Notes: generated by a model not told the origin, from the letters alone. DNA of 64,000 nt from Streptomyces sp. L2 (GCF_004124325.1 NZ_QBDT01000001.1:248001-312000), one strand, 5' to 3'; positions 41,663 through 50,611 are shown, counted from the first letter of the stretch. A program made the numbers and translations.

Positions 41663-41789
41663 GGCGTGTTGCGAAAGTCCCGTCGTTCGCCCGTAGGGCG
41701 GGCCGCGCGGCGTCGGGTGCATGGCGTCGCGAGGCTGGGGGCACCTCCCGGCCGAAGGCTGGGGGAGGGACCTTCGCAACACGCCCTAG
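41659..41789. mobile_element. MITE-like element with CTAG target duplication
   Basis: 123 bp (41663-41785) bounded by CTAG direct repeats at 41659-41662 and 41786-41789. The ends are 18-bp terminal inverted repeats, GGCGTGTTGCGAAAGTCC and GGACCTTCGCAACACGCC, with one mismatch. No transposase is encoded, so it is a non-autonomous miniature element. The interior contains GGGGGCACCTCCCGGCCGAAGGCTGGGGGAGG-like sequence, familiar from Streptomyces intergenic repeats. The two CTAGs form the stop codons of the two flanking convergent genes. Confidence 0.8.
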
Positions 41790-43441
41790 CCCTGGATGAC
41801 TGTGGGTTCGGCGGCACGTGCGGGCGGTCCGGCGGTGCCGGCGACGGACAGGGAACCGGGGGTCGCCGTGGGGCGGTCGGTCCGCCAGCGCTGGCCGGGC
41901 GCGTGGTCGCGGACCTTGACGACGACGTCCGCGCCCGCCTGCCCGTCGGCCGGGGCGAGGGCGAGGGTCGTGTCCCAGCGGGGCAGCAACTCGCCCCGCC
42001 CGGTGAGCTCGTAGCGCACGTCACCGCCACGCTTCGTCTTCGCGCCGGCGCAGGCGCCGAGGATGACCACGCCGGCGTCGGCGTGCGAGTCCAGGCACAG
42101 GCCGGGGCCGGCCGCGCTGCGCAGCAGCCCGTCGCCGTCGTACGTCCACTGCTGGGTCCCGGCGGTGGAGCACACCGCGAGGACGGCGCTCGCGCCCGGC
42201 GCCGGCCTGCCCTTGACGTCGAGGCAGAGGCCGGTGCCCACGTCGCGCAGCCGGGTCCGCCGGTCGGCGTTGGGGAGGCCGGCCGCGCCCGGACCGGTGG
42301 CGGAGGCCGACGGAGAACCGGCACGGGGGCCGGTGGCGTTGTGGGAGCCATCGCCGTCGCCGCCGTCGGGCCAGAGGCTGACGGCGAGGACGACGGCGAG
42401 CAGCGCGGCCGAGGCGACGCCGACGCCGGTGAGCAGGGTCCTGGACGACCAGCCGGCGCCGGGCTCCCCGCGTCCGGTCCGGGCGAGCGGACCGGGCCCG
42501 CCCTCGCCCCGGCGGCGTCCCGGGAGCGCGGGGAGCCGGGCCAGCGGTCCGGGTTTCCCACGCCGGCCTCCGCCGGAGCGCCGGGACGTGCCCCGGGCCG
42601 GGCCGGGGCGGCGGCCGGGGCGCGAGTCGAGGTAGCGGCGGGCGCCCCAGCCGAGGATCGCCTCGGCGAGGAGCACCCCGGGATCGGCCTCGACATGGCC
42701 GAGTTGCTCGGCGGCGTGCCGGCAGTAGGAGCACTCGCCGAGATGCCGCTCGACGTCCGGCAGGAGGGCACCGCCGCGGCGGATCGGGATGTCGAGCAGC
42801 CGGTTGTAGTGCCGGCAGTCCACGCTCGGCGCGAGTTCCCGGTGCGCGCGGACGCAGCCCTCGCGGAAGGCGTCGCGGGCCTGCGCGAGTGCCGCGGCCG
42901 CGACGTCGGCGGCCATGCCGAGCAGTCCGGCGGGCACGTGTGCCGGCTCGGCCTCGACCTCGGTGTGCCACAACAGCGCCTGGGCGAGCCGGGGAAGACC
43001 GGTGAAGGAGCGTTCGACGAGGAGCCGGTTCTCCGGTATCAGCGACTTCGCGGTCCGCATGCCGCGGCCGCCGGCGGGTTTGCCGAGGCCGGGCAGGACG
43101 GCGGCTATGTGTCCGGTGCCGGACCAGTTCAGGACGGTGTCCCGGACGGCCACGAGCAGGCGGGGCCGCAGCGCCTCGGCGGGTTCGCCGAGCGCGACCC
43201 GGCCGAGGACCTGGTGGAAGGCGGCGGCGGTCACCATGTGGGCGAGGGTGCCGGGGGCGGCCAGGCAGATGACGGCGTAGTCCTGGACGGGCCGCCAGTG
43301 CCGGGCCATCAGCAGCGCGACGGAGCGGGAGGCCTCGGCGTCGGAGCCGGCCCGCAGCGGCGCGGCGAGGGACTCGTCGGACTCGGCCGGATCGCCGCCG
43401 GGCGGCGGGAACGGAGGGCGAGGGGGGTGGGGGGTGAACAC
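41786..43441 (-). CDS. Membrane protein: sigma-like N-terminus, zinc anti-sigma motif, one helix, ricin-type lectin
   Basis: A 551-residue protein. Residues 1-190 resemble an ECF sigma factor (SVALLMARHWRPVQDYAV, a region-2-like stretch; LPRLAQALLWHTEVEAEP, region-4-like). HLGECSYC near 230 is the HxxxCxxC zinc motif of anti-sigma factors. A basic Pro/Arg-rich linker leads to one membrane helix near 335 (LLTGVGVASAALLAVVLAVSL). The outer C-terminus (about 395-530) is a ricin B-like beta-trefoil with LCLDVKGR, GTQQWTYDGDGLLRS and LCLDSHAD. It is paralogous to the protein at 54026-55900. Inferred role: a one-piece surface sensor that may control transcription, though release of the sigma part is unproven. 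GTG at 43441 follows GAAGGAA. Confidence 0.78.
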   Translation of the reverse strand: MFTPHPPRPPFPPPGGDPAESDESLAAPLRAGSDAEASRSVALLMARHWRPVQDYAVICLAAPGTLAHMVTAAAFHQVLGRVALGEPAEALRPRLLVAVRDTVLNWSGTGHIAAVLPGLGKPAGGRGMRTAKSLIPENRLLVERSFTGLPRLAQALLWHTEVEAEPAHVPAGLLGMAADVAAAALAQARDAFREGCVRAHRELAPSVDCRHYNRLLDIPIRRGGALLPDVERHLGECSYCRHAAEQLGHVEADPGVLLAEAILGWGARRYLDSRPGRRPGPARGTSRRSGGGRRGKPGPLARLPALPGRRRGEGGPGPLARTGRGEPGAGWSSRTLLTGVGVASAALLAVVLAVSLWPDGGDGDGSHNATGPRAGSPSASATGPGAAGLPNADRRTRLRDVGTGLCLDVKGRPAPGASAVLAVCSTAGTQQWTYDGDGLLRSAAGPGLCLDSHADAGVVILGACAGAKTKRGGDVRYELTGRGELLPRWDTTLALAPADGQAGADVVVKVRDHAPGQRWRTDRPTATPGSLSVAGTAGPPARAAEPTVIQG

Positions 43442-43936
43442 GGAGCGGGTTCCTTCGATGCGTTCTGCTCAGCGGTGGCGCGGAGGCGTGCCTGCGCACC
43501 TCCGGACGGTGGCGGGGGCGGGAACGCACCGGCTCCTGCCGGTCCTGCTCCTCAACTGCCCGATGAGCCCCGGCCGTTACCCTCCGCACCGGTGCCGCCA
43601 CCCTTGCACAATTCCCACACAGGCAACAAGGCGCCCGTACGACATCACCGGTGTTGAAGGAAAGTCAGGCGACACGCCCGTGGCCTGGTTGAACAGTGCA
43701 TCTTCCGGGCGCATCTGCGGGGCGTCCGCGCGCCCCGTGTGAAGGGCGCGCACGCACCGCCCGGCCGCGCACGCTCCCGGTGCCCGGGGGGGCGGGAGTG
43801 GACTGGGGTCCGGCCCTTCTCGGAGGCCTCGCGCGGAACGGCGGCTCTCCCGCGCGACACGGCCGCCGGCCCCGTTCCTCCCGCCCTCGGCCGGCGGCCC
43901 CGGGGGGCCGCTTCCCTGCCGGCTCCGGGGGCCTGG
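43442..43936. other. Gene-free gap upstream of the ricin-domain gene
   Basis: A 495-bp gap. The stretch 43600-43720 is less G/C-rich and includes CACCGGTG and TTGAAGG, and may carry the promoter of the leftward gene. No convincing gene or large repeat is seen in the remainder. Confidence 0.45.
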
Positions 43937-44317
43937 TCAGATCTGCCAGGAGCGGAGCCGGTCGGCCGCGCCGTAGACGTCGGTCTTGCCGGACATCAGG
44001 TCGCGGGCGAGGTCGACGAGGGCGCCGTAGGACGGATCGATGCCGACGCCGCTGACGAACATGTAGGCCACCGCGGTCGCGCAGGCGAAGCGGGCGTTGG
44101 CCGAGGGCAGCGGCTTGAGCAGGGCGAGGGTGTGCAGGAGGGCGGCGGCGCGCCAGGCCGCGTCGGAGTCCACGCCGAGCCGGGGCGGGTCGACGCGGTG
44201 CCGGGCGACGGCGGCGACCAGCGCGGAGAAGTCGTCGACCGTCGGCTGGTCGGGCAGGACCTCCTCGTGGCGCTGGAGCAGCCAGGGGACGTCGATGTGG
44301 AGGACGGGCGGCATCAC
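43937..44317 (-). CDS. Fic/Doc-like toxin component (degenerate motif)
   Basis: A 126-residue helical protein with the layout of Doc-type toxins. The usual HxFx(D/N)GNKR catalytic motif is replaced by KPLPSANARFA, so AMP- or phosphate-transfer activity is doubtful. The sequence closely resembles proteins annotated in Streptomyces as Fic-family toxin components; I rely on recall for that. The start is GTG at 44317 or ATG at 44314, directly after the antitoxin stop (TGA-GTG-ATG), so translation is coupled. It would act in the cytoplasm. It may be an inactivated or altered toxin. Confidence 0.7.
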   Translation of the reverse strand: MMPPVLHIDVPWLLQRHEEVLPDQPTVDDFSALVAAVARHRVDPPRLGVDSDAAWRAAALLHTLALLKPLPSANARFACATAVAYMFVSGVGIDPSYGALVDLARDLMSGKTDVYGAADRLRSWQI

Positions 44318-44557
44318 TCAGGCGGCCTCGCCCTTGGCGGGGGCCTCGTCGTCCGGGAACGCGGCCGCGAACTCCGCGGCGTGTGCGGCGAAGAAGCGCC
44401 GGAACTCCTCGGCGCCCTCCTGCAGGGCCCGGTGCCGGGCGATGTCGGCCGCGGCCGCCTCGCGCACGAGGGCCTTCATCGACGTACCGCGCTCCTTGGC
44501 GATCTGCCTCAGGTCCTCTAGCTCGCGGTCGCTGAACTCCACGTTGAGAGCTGGCAT
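44318..44557 (-). CDS. Antitoxin-like ribbon-helix-helix protein
   Basis: A 79-residue protein starting MPALNVEFSDRELEDLRQIA, with a short beta strand followed by two helices and GTSMKALVREA: the layout of ribbon-helix-helix DNA-binding antitoxins. Its acidic, alanine-rich C-terminal tail (AAFPDDEAPAKGEAA) would contact the toxin. It is the first gene of the two-gene operon, normal for antitoxins, which commonly repress their own operon. Start: ATG at 44557; the frame is open to 44767 but upstream residues look non-coding. Confidence 0.75.
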   Translation of the reverse strand: MPALNVEFSDRELEDLRQIAKERGTSMKALVREAAAADIARHRALQEGAEEFRRFFAAHAAEFAAAFPDDEAPAKGEAA

Positions 44558-44811
44558 GGCCTCACGGTACCGCCGATGGTACTCACGCGTAAATACCCCC
44601 AGGTCAGGACCCTGTGGCGGCGGTACCTGCCGACGCCCGGCAGCGACGCCGGGAGGACCCGGCCCGCGGCTCGGCCGGAAACGGCCCTTGACCGGGTCCG
44701 GCCGGCCGGAGTCCTCGCCGGGGGTCGCGGTTCGCCGGAGCACGCGACGCACTAGGCTGGAACACAAGTGGTGCGCCTGTTCACTGTGCGTGTGCGCTTG
44801 GGAGTGGCGAG

Positions 44812-47241
44812 ATGAGCCGGGTCTATCCGTTCGACGATGGGGCGACGGCCCGGGCTGTCATCGACGACGACGGCACTCTGGTGGAGTGGAACGAGGGCGC
44901 GCGGCGGCTGCTCGGCCACCCGGCCGCCGACGTCGTGGGCCGCCCCGCCGCCGATCTGCTCGCCGGGAGCGATCCGCCCGCCCCACCCGGCACACCGCGC
45001 TGGGAGGGAACGCTCGCTCTGCGCCACCGGGACGGCCGTACCGTCCCGGTCTGGCTGCTCGCGCACCACCGGCCGCCGCGCGACGGCTGGCCCGGTGACT
45101 GGCTCGTGGTCACCCCGCTCACCGGCGGGGAGACGGCGGCGCCGGACGACCCGGGCGACCCCCTCACCCGGGCGAGCCTCATCCAGGCGCCCTGTGCCGT
45201 CGCCGTGTACGACGAGCGGCTGCGGCTGCGCCGCATGAACGACGCCATGGCCGAGATCATCGGGCTGCCCGAGGAGCGGCTGCGGGGCCTCAGGCTGGCG
45301 GAGATCGGCGGCAAGCCGCAGAGCGACGAGCTGGAGCAGGGCATGCTCCGGGTGCTGTCCACCGGCGCTCCGCTGGACGTGCAGACGCTGCTGCGCACCG
45401 GCGCCCGTGACGAGGTCCGCGCCTGGCTGGCCCGGATGGCACCGGTGACCGACGGCGCGGGCCGGGTGCGGGGCGTGTGCCTGGCCGCGCACGACGTCAC
45501 CGAGAACCACCGGACCCGGCAGCGACTTCAGCTGGTGAACGAGGCGAGCGTGCGCATCGGCTCGACCCTCGACGTCACCCGGACGGCACAGGAGCTGGCG
45601 GACGTGTGCGTTCCCGCGCTCGCCGACTTCGTCAGCATCGATCTGCTGGACCCGCGGGAGCCGGGCTGGGAGCCTCCGGCGCGCATCACGGCGCCGGTGT
45701 CGCTGCGCCGCGCCGCGCACCAGTCGGTCCTCCCCGGGGTCCCGGAGGCGGTGACCGCGCAGGGGCAGGTCAGCGTGTACCCGGCCGCCTCCCCGCAGGC
45801 CGACTCGCTGATCGCCGGCCGCACCATCCGCGCCTCCGACAGCGCGGAGGCCGCGGAGGCCGCGGAGGTTACGAAGGCCAGGGACGACTGGCTGCGGTCG
45901 GACCCGGTGCGGTCCGGTCGGGCGCAGGACTTCGGCTTCCACTCGGCGATGTCGGTGCCCATCCAGGCCCGCGGCCTCACCCTCGGGGTCGCCCTGCTGG
46001 CCCGGCACCGGCGCCCGGACCCGTTCACCGCGGACGACGCCCTGCTCGCCGAGGAGATCACCGCCCGCGCCGCCGTGTGCATCGACAACGCCCGCCGCTA
46101 CTCCCGTGAACGCGAGACCGCGCTCGCCCTGCAGCGCAGTCTGCTGCCCCGCACCCTGCCGCGCACCGCCGCCCTGGAGGCCTCCTCCCGCTATCTGCCG
46201 GCGGCCCGCGCCGGGGTGGGCGGCGACTGGTTCGACGTGATCCCGCTGTCCGGGATGCGCGTCGCCATGGTCGTGGGGGACGTCGTCGGGCACGGCGTGC
46301 AGGCGTCGGCCACCATGGGCCGGCTGCGCACCGCGGTGCGCACCCTGGCCGACATCGACCTGGCCCCGGACGAGCTGCTCACGCACCTCGACGACCTGGT
46401 GATCCGGCTGTCGGAGGAGTCCGGTGGCGACGGCAGCACGGGCGAGGTCGGCGCCACCTGCCTGTACGCGGTGTACGACCCCGTCTCGCGGCGCTGCACC
46501 CTCGCCCGGGCCGGTCATCCGCCGCCGGTGCTGCTGCCCCCGGGCGTCGGCGAGGCCCGGCAGCTGGACCTGCCGGCCGGGCCGCCGCTGGGGCTCGGCG
46601 GGCTGCCGTTCGAGTCCACCGAGGTCGAACTGCCCGAGGGCACCGTCCTCGCTCTGTACACGGACGGCCTGGTGCAGCCCCGGGACCGGGCGGGCGACGC
46701 CGGCCACCCGCTGCTGCACGAGGCGCTCGGGACGTACACCGGGTCCCTCGACGAGACCTGCGACCGCATCCTGCACGCGCTGCTGCCGCAGGGCGGTGCC
46801 GGCGACGACGTGGCGCTGCTGCTGGCCCGCACCCAGGGGCTGCCCGCGTCCCAGGTGGCGACCTGGGACATCCCGGCCGACCCGGCGCTGGTCGCGCCGA
46901 TCCGCAAGCAGGTCGTCGACCAGCTGGACCGCTGGTCGCTGAGCGCGGCCGGGTTCACCGCGGAGCTGGTGGTGAGCGAGCTGGTGACCAACGCGATCCG
47001 GTACGGCTCCCACCCGATCCGGCTGCGGCTCATCCATGACGCGACCACGCTGATCTGCGAGGTCTCCGACACCAGCCACACCGCGCCGCACCTCAGGCGC
47101 GCGAAGACCTGGGACGAGGGCGGCCGCGGACTGCTGCTGGTCGCCCAGCTCACCCAGCGCTGGGGCAGCAGGCACACCACCGACGGCAAGACGATCTGGG
47201 CGGAACTGGGGCTGCTCGACGAGGACGAGGGCCTGGGCTGA
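44812..47241 (+). CDS. PAS/PAS/GAF SpoIIE-type phosphatase with HATPase domain
   Basis: An 809-residue regulator. Two PAS-like domains (about 10-110 and 120-230, ending VCLAAHDVTENH), a GAF domain (about 240-430) and a SpoIIE PP2C domain (about 440-665: GVGGDWFDVIPL, GDVVGHGVQASA, LYTDGLVQ, AGDDVALLL) are followed by an RsbW-like ATPase (SELVTNAIRYG, GGRGLLLVAQL). It is the third such phosphatase in the window and has the same C-terminal pair as the one at 11072. Expected role: control of a sigma factor through anti-sigma partners, in response to signals bound by PAS or GAF. ATG at 44812. Confidence 0.9.
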   Translation: MSRVYPFDDGATARAVIDDDGTLVEWNEGARRLLGHPAADVVGRPAADLLAGSDPPAPPGTPRWEGTLALRHRDGRTVPVWLLAHHRPPRDGWPGDWLVVTPLTGGETAAPDDPGDPLTRASLIQAPCAVAVYDERLRLRRMNDAMAEIIGLPEERLRGLRLAEIGGKPQSDELEQGMLRVLSTGAPLDVQTLLRTGARDEVRAWLARMAPVTDGAGRVRGVCLAAHDVTENHRTRQRLQLVNEASVRIGSTLDVTRTAQELADVCVPALADFVSIDLLDPREPGWEPPARITAPVSLRRAAHQSVLPGVPEAVTAQGQVSVYPAASPQADSLIAGRTIRASDSAEAAEAAEVTKARDDWLRSDPVRSGRAQDFGFHSAMSVPIQARGLTLGVALLARHRRPDPFTADDALLAEEITARAAVCIDNARRYSRERETALALQRSLLPRTLPRTAALEASSRYLPAARAGVGGDWFDVIPLSGMRVAMVVGDVVGHGVQASATMGRLRTAVRTLADIDLAPDELLTHLDDLVIRLSEESGGDGSTGEVGATCLYAVYDPVSRRCTLARAGHPPPVLLPPGVGEARQLDLPAGPPLGLGGLPFESTEVELPEGTVLALYTDGLVQPRDRAGDAGHPLLHEALGTYTGSLDETCDRILHALLPQGGAGDDVALLLARTQGLPASQVATWDIPADPALVAPIRKQVVDQLDRWSLSAAGFTAELVVSELVTNAIRYGSHPIRLRLIHDATTLICEVSDTSHTAPHLRRAKTWDEGGRGLLLVAQLTQRWGSRHTTDGKTIWAELGLLDEDEGLG

Positions 47242-47655
47242 GGCCGGGCACCGGGCCGGACGAGGGCTCAGGACGCGGGCTTAGGCCGGGCATCGGGCCG
47301 GACCAAGGGGCTCAGGACGTGCGCCGAGGCCGGACACCAGGCCGCACGAAGACCTCACGACCCGGGCCGAGGCCAGACACCAAGCCGCACGAAGACCTCA
47401 CGACCCGGGCCGAGGCCAGACACCAAGCCGCACGAAGACCTCACGACCCGGGCCGAGGCCAGACACCAAGCCGCACGAAGACCTCACGACCCGGGCCGAG
47501 GCCAGACACCAAGCCGCACGAAGACCTCACGACCCGGGCCGAGGCCAGACACCAAGCCGCACGAAGACCTCACGACCCGGGCCGAGGCCAGACACCAAGC
47601 CGCACGAAGACCTCACGACCCGGGCCTAGGCCGGGCACCGGGCCGGACCAGGGGC
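47242..47655. repeat. 43-bp minisatellite filling a convergent intergenic gap
   Basis: Seven consecutive copies of a 43-bp unit; GCCGCAC recurs at 47341, 47384, 47427, 47470, 47513, 47556 and 47599, nearly without change. Diverged 43-45 bp relatives extend to both sides, so the whole gap between the convergent phosphatase and sigma-factor stops is repeat. The period is not a multiple of three, so the frame crossing it is not a gene. On the minus strand the sigma gene's final GCGTCCTGA belongs to one of the units. Confidence 0.92.
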
Positions 47656-48204
47656 TCAGGACGCGGTGAGCCAGGGGCGGACCTGTTTGCGTGCCTCGTG
47701 CAGGCGGGACTTCAGGGTGCCGAGGGGGATGCCGACGCGTTCGGCGACCTCGGCGTAGTCCAGCTGGCAGATGTCCCGGTAGACCAGCGGCGCCACCAGG
47801 TGCGGGTGCTCGCGCTCCAGCCGTTCCAGGGCCTCCAGCAGGTCGACGCGGGAGCCGGCGATGACGCTGGTGGTGCGCGGGTCGACGGACAGGGACGGCT
47901 CGATGACGGCGGGCTGTTCGGCGGCGCGCCGCTTCAGCTCGCGGTACTTCTGCCGGGCGCAGTTGGCGACCACCGTGTAGAGCCAGGTGCTGAAGCGGCT
48001 GCGGCCTTCGAAGGCGGAGATGTGCCGGGCCACCTGGAGCAGCACGTCCTGGGCGGCCTCCTCCGCGTCCTCCCGGCAGGGCAGGAAGCGCCCGCAGCGG
48101 CGCACGGCCTCCGGCCGGATCTCGGTCAGCAGCCGGTCCAGCGCGGCACGGTCACCGGCGGCGGCGCGCCGGGCGAGGTCTTCGGTCAGTGCCGGGTCCT
48201 GCAC
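47656..48204 (-). CDS. ECF-type RNA polymerase sigma factor
   Basis: A 182-residue sigma-70 family protein. Region 2 (about 20-90) includes DAEEAAQDVLLQVARHISAFEGRSRFSTWLYTVVANCARQKYR, typical of -10 recognition and melting. Region 4 (about 120-180) includes LVYRDICQLDYAEVAERVGIPLGTLKSRLHEARKQV, a helix-turn-helix for the -35 element. No anti-sigma gene is adjacent. It is divergent from a Ser/Thr kinase by 47 bp, so the kinase may be co-regulated or act on the same pathway. GTG at 48204 with AGGGGG eight bases upstream. Confidence 0.9.
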   Translation of the reverse strand: MQDPALTEDLARRAAAGDRAALDRLLTEIRPEAVRRCGRFLPCREDAEEAAQDVLLQVARHISAFEGRSRFSTWLYTVVANCARQKYRELKRRAAEQPAVIEPSLSVDPRTTSVIAGSRVDLLEALERLEREHPHLVAPLVYRDICQLDYAEVAERVGIPLGTLKSRLHEARKQVRPWLTAS

Positions 48205-48251
48205 GTGAGGGTCCCCCTGGAAGTCGATCTCAGGCCAGGCATGATAGTCGT

Positions 48252-49775
48252 ATGCACTCCCTGGAGCGGATCGGCCGCTACCGTCTCGAACGGCGCCTGG
48301 GCAGCGGGGCCTTCGCCACGGTGTGGCTCGCCCACGACGAGGAGCTGGACGCTCCGGTGGCGGTGAAGGTCCTCGCCGAGAACTGGGCGCACCGGCTCGA
48401 CGTCCGGGAGCGGTTCCTGTCCGAGGCGCGGCTGCTGCGCCGGGCCGGCTCCAGCCGGGTGGTGCAGGTCTACGACATCGGGGAACTCCCGGACTCCCGG
48501 CCGTACTTCGTGATGGAGTACGCCGACGGCGGCACCCTCGCCGACCTGCTCGCCGACGGCCCGCTGCCGGTGCCCGAGGCGCTGCGGCTGACAGCGCTGG
48601 CCGCGCGGAGCGCCGCCGCCCTGCACGAGGCGGGCATCGTGCACCGGGACATCAAGCCGACCAACGTGCTGCTGCACACCGCGCCGGACGGTGACCGGCG
48701 GGTGCTGCTGGCGGATCTGGGGCTGGCCAAGAGCCTCGCGCAGGCCTCGGTGCTGACGCTCGCCGCCGGCAGCGCGGGCTACCAGCCGCCGGAGCAGGCC
48801 GAGCCCGGGGAGGGCATCGACGAGCGCGCCGACGTGTACAGCCTGGGCGCGGTGGGCTACGAGCTGGTCACGGGCAGCGTGCCGGGACAGCCCGGCCGGG
48901 TGGTGCCGCCTGGACGGCTGCGGCCGGACCTGGGCGAGGCGGCCGAGCGGGCCCTGATGCGCGCGCTGGAGCCGGACCGGCGGCGGCGCTGGCCGGGCGC
49001 GCAGGTCTTCGCGGACGAGCTGGACCGGCTGGCGGCGGCCCCGGACACCCCGCCGACACCCCACTCCCCCGCCGACCCGGCGAGCGCCCTCGCCCCGTCG
49101 GCACCCCACTCCGCTGCCGACCCGGCCACGGCCCTCGCCCCCGCCACCCCGGCCGCCCCGCCCTCCGTCGCCGTCCGGGCCAAACGGCTCGACGGCGTCC
49201 GGGGGCGGCTCAACGCGGTCACCCTGGCGCTGGCCGCGCTGCTCGCCGCCGCGGTCGCCGCCGCCGGGGTGACGCTGCTGCTCCACCGGCCGGGCTCGGC
49301 CGGGCGGACGAGGGTGGCGGACTCCACCGGCCGGGTGAGCGTGGAGGTGCCCGCCGACTGGGCGCGGCAGTTGCGCGACTCCGGCTGGGACCCGGCCGCG
49401 CTGGGCCTGGCGGCGGGGCACGAGCCGGGGCTCGGCGTCGCCGACGACCTGACCGCCTGGCCGGATCTGACGGCCCCGGTCGACGGCGTGTTCGTGGGCC
49501 TCAGCGAGCACGGCGACGTCACGGCCCGGGTGGACGCCCTCACCCACTCCGGCTGCCACTACGCGGGCGGCCACACGTTCGCCGATACCGACTGGCGCGG
49601 CCCGGTCCGGGTCTGGACCGGCTGCCCCGACGGCGGCTCGGTCACCGAGTCCGCGCTGCGCCCGGCGGACGGCGCCGCGCAGCCGCAGGTGTACGTCCAG
49701 GTCCGGCGCCGGGGTGACAACTCGGCGCCCGACGGCGTACTCCGTTCGCTGCGGGTCTCGCCGCAGGGGTCGTAG
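48252..49775 (+). CDS. Membrane serine/threonine protein kinase (PknB-like, no PASTA)
   Basis: A 507-residue kinase. Catalytic domain 1-265: the glycine loop is GSGAFATV, the ATP lysine is in VAVKVL, the catalytic loop is HRDIKPTNVLL, and the DFG position reads DLG (LLADLGLAKS), a variant common in bacterial kinases. A Pro/Ala-rich linker, one helix (about 325-350, LALAALLAAAVAAAGVTLLL) and an external domain of about 150 residues with two cysteines follow; that domain has no PASTA repeat. It senses an unknown signal outside and phosphorylates cytoplasmic proteins. ATG at 48252; no clear binding site precedes it. It is divergent from the ECF sigma gene. Confidence 0.9.
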   Translation: MHSLERIGRYRLERRLGSGAFATVWLAHDEELDAPVAVKVLAENWAHRLDVRERFLSEARLLRRAGSSRVVQVYDIGELPDSRPYFVMEYADGGTLADLLADGPLPVPEALRLTALAARSAAALHEAGIVHRDIKPTNVLLHTAPDGDRRVLLADLGLAKSLAQASVLTLAAGSAGYQPPEQAEPGEGIDERADVYSLGAVGYELVTGSVPGQPGRVVPPGRLRPDLGEAAERALMRALEPDRRRRWPGAQVFADELDRLAAAPDTPPTPHSPADPASALAPSAPHSAADPATALAPATPAAPPSVAVRAKRLDGVRGRLNAVTLALAALLAAAVAAAGVTLLLHRPGSAGRTRVADSTGRVSVEVPADWARQLRDSGWDPAALGLAAGHEPGLGVADDLTAWPDLTAPVDGVFVGLSEHGDVTARVDALTHSGCHYAGGHTFADTDWRGPVRVWTGCPDGGSVTESALRPADGAAQPQVYVQVRRRGDNSAPDGVLRSLRVSPQGS

Positions 49776-49915
49776 GGACGGTCAAGGCGGGGAAAAGAAC
49801 CCGGCACGTGCCGAACTTTTCCGGCGGTCCGCGCATCGGAGTGTGATGACGGCGCACTCGGCGCCTCAGGCACGCGTCCGGCGCGTGCCGTGACCCTCCA
49901 GGAGTGTTGAGAGAC

Positions 49916-50611
49916 ATGGCGTACACACCTCGATCCTTGCGGCGCACCACCCTGCTCGCGGGCGTGGTCGCCGGCCTGAGCCTCCTGACCGCCTGCGGCA
50001 GCACCGACGGCCACACCGGCCCGTCGGTGAAGGTGTCCGGGACGGCGGCGCCCGCGACCGAGTCCAGCCCGGGCTCGGCCCCGCACAAGAGCGTCGCGTC
50101 CACCGCGTCCACCCCGGACGGGGGCACGAAGACGTCCGCCGCCAAGCCGGCGACCACGTCCCCGGACGGCGGAACGCGCACGTCGGCCACAAGCTCCCGC
50201 TGCCACACCTCCGAGCTGCGTGCCTCGGTGGGCCGCAACGATCCGGGGGCCGGCCAGGAGAACTTCCCGCTCGTCCTCACCAACAAGTCGGCCCGCACCT
50301 GCACCGTGCGCGGTTATCCGGGGGCGGCCTTCGTGAACGCCTCCGGCGGCCAGCTCGGCCCGGACCCCAAGCGGTCCTCGGGCACGCCGGTGACGATCAC
50401 GCTCAGGCCCGGGGGGAGCGCCTGGGCGGGGCTGACGTTCTCCAACCCGGAGATCAGCGGCGCCAGGACGGCCACGCCGGCCGCGCTGCTGATCACCCCG
50501 CCGGACGAGCGGGCCCACCTGAAGGTGGCGTGGACGGCGGGGGCGGTCCCGGTCGGCGGGAACTCCTCGTCCGTGTTCCTGACGGTCTTCCGCCCCGGCA
50601 CGGGCGCCTGA
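49916..50611 (+). CDS. DUF4232 domain lipoprotein
   Basis: A 231-residue secreted lipoprotein. The signal ends in the lipobox LLTAC-GS (Cys near residue 27). A Ser/Thr/Pro-rich linker (about 28-95) leads to a DUF4232 domain (about 95-230) with SRCHTSELRASV, ENFPLVLTNKSARTCTVRGYPG and two conserved cysteines. This domain is common in secreted actinobacterial proteins, and I know no established function. The ATG at 49916 is preferred over the upstream TTG at 49904. It stands alone between the kinase and a deacetylase-like gene. Confidence 0.82.
   Translation: MAYTPRSLRRTTLLAGVVAGLSLLTACGSTDGHTGPSVKVSGTAAPATESSPGSAPHKSVASTASTPDGGTKTSAAKPATTSPDGGTRTSATSSRCHTSELRASVGRNDPGAGQENFPLVLTNKSARTCTVRGYPGAAFVNASGGQLGPDPKRSSGTPVTITLRPGGSAWAGLTFSNPEISGARTATPAALLITPPDERAHLKVAWTAGAVPVGGNSSSVFLTVFRPGTGA

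Noticed and set aside
41663..41785. Simple transcription terminator
   Set aside because: Flanking CTAG duplications and 18-bp terminal repeats fit a mobile element better, although it may also terminate transcription.
47341..47641. CRISPR array
   Set aside because: Head-to-tail repeats have no unique spacers and no cas genes are near; it is a minisatellite.
47319..47669. 116-codon frame through the 43-bp repeat
   Set aside because: The peptide cycles through three frames of the same repeat and has no family features.
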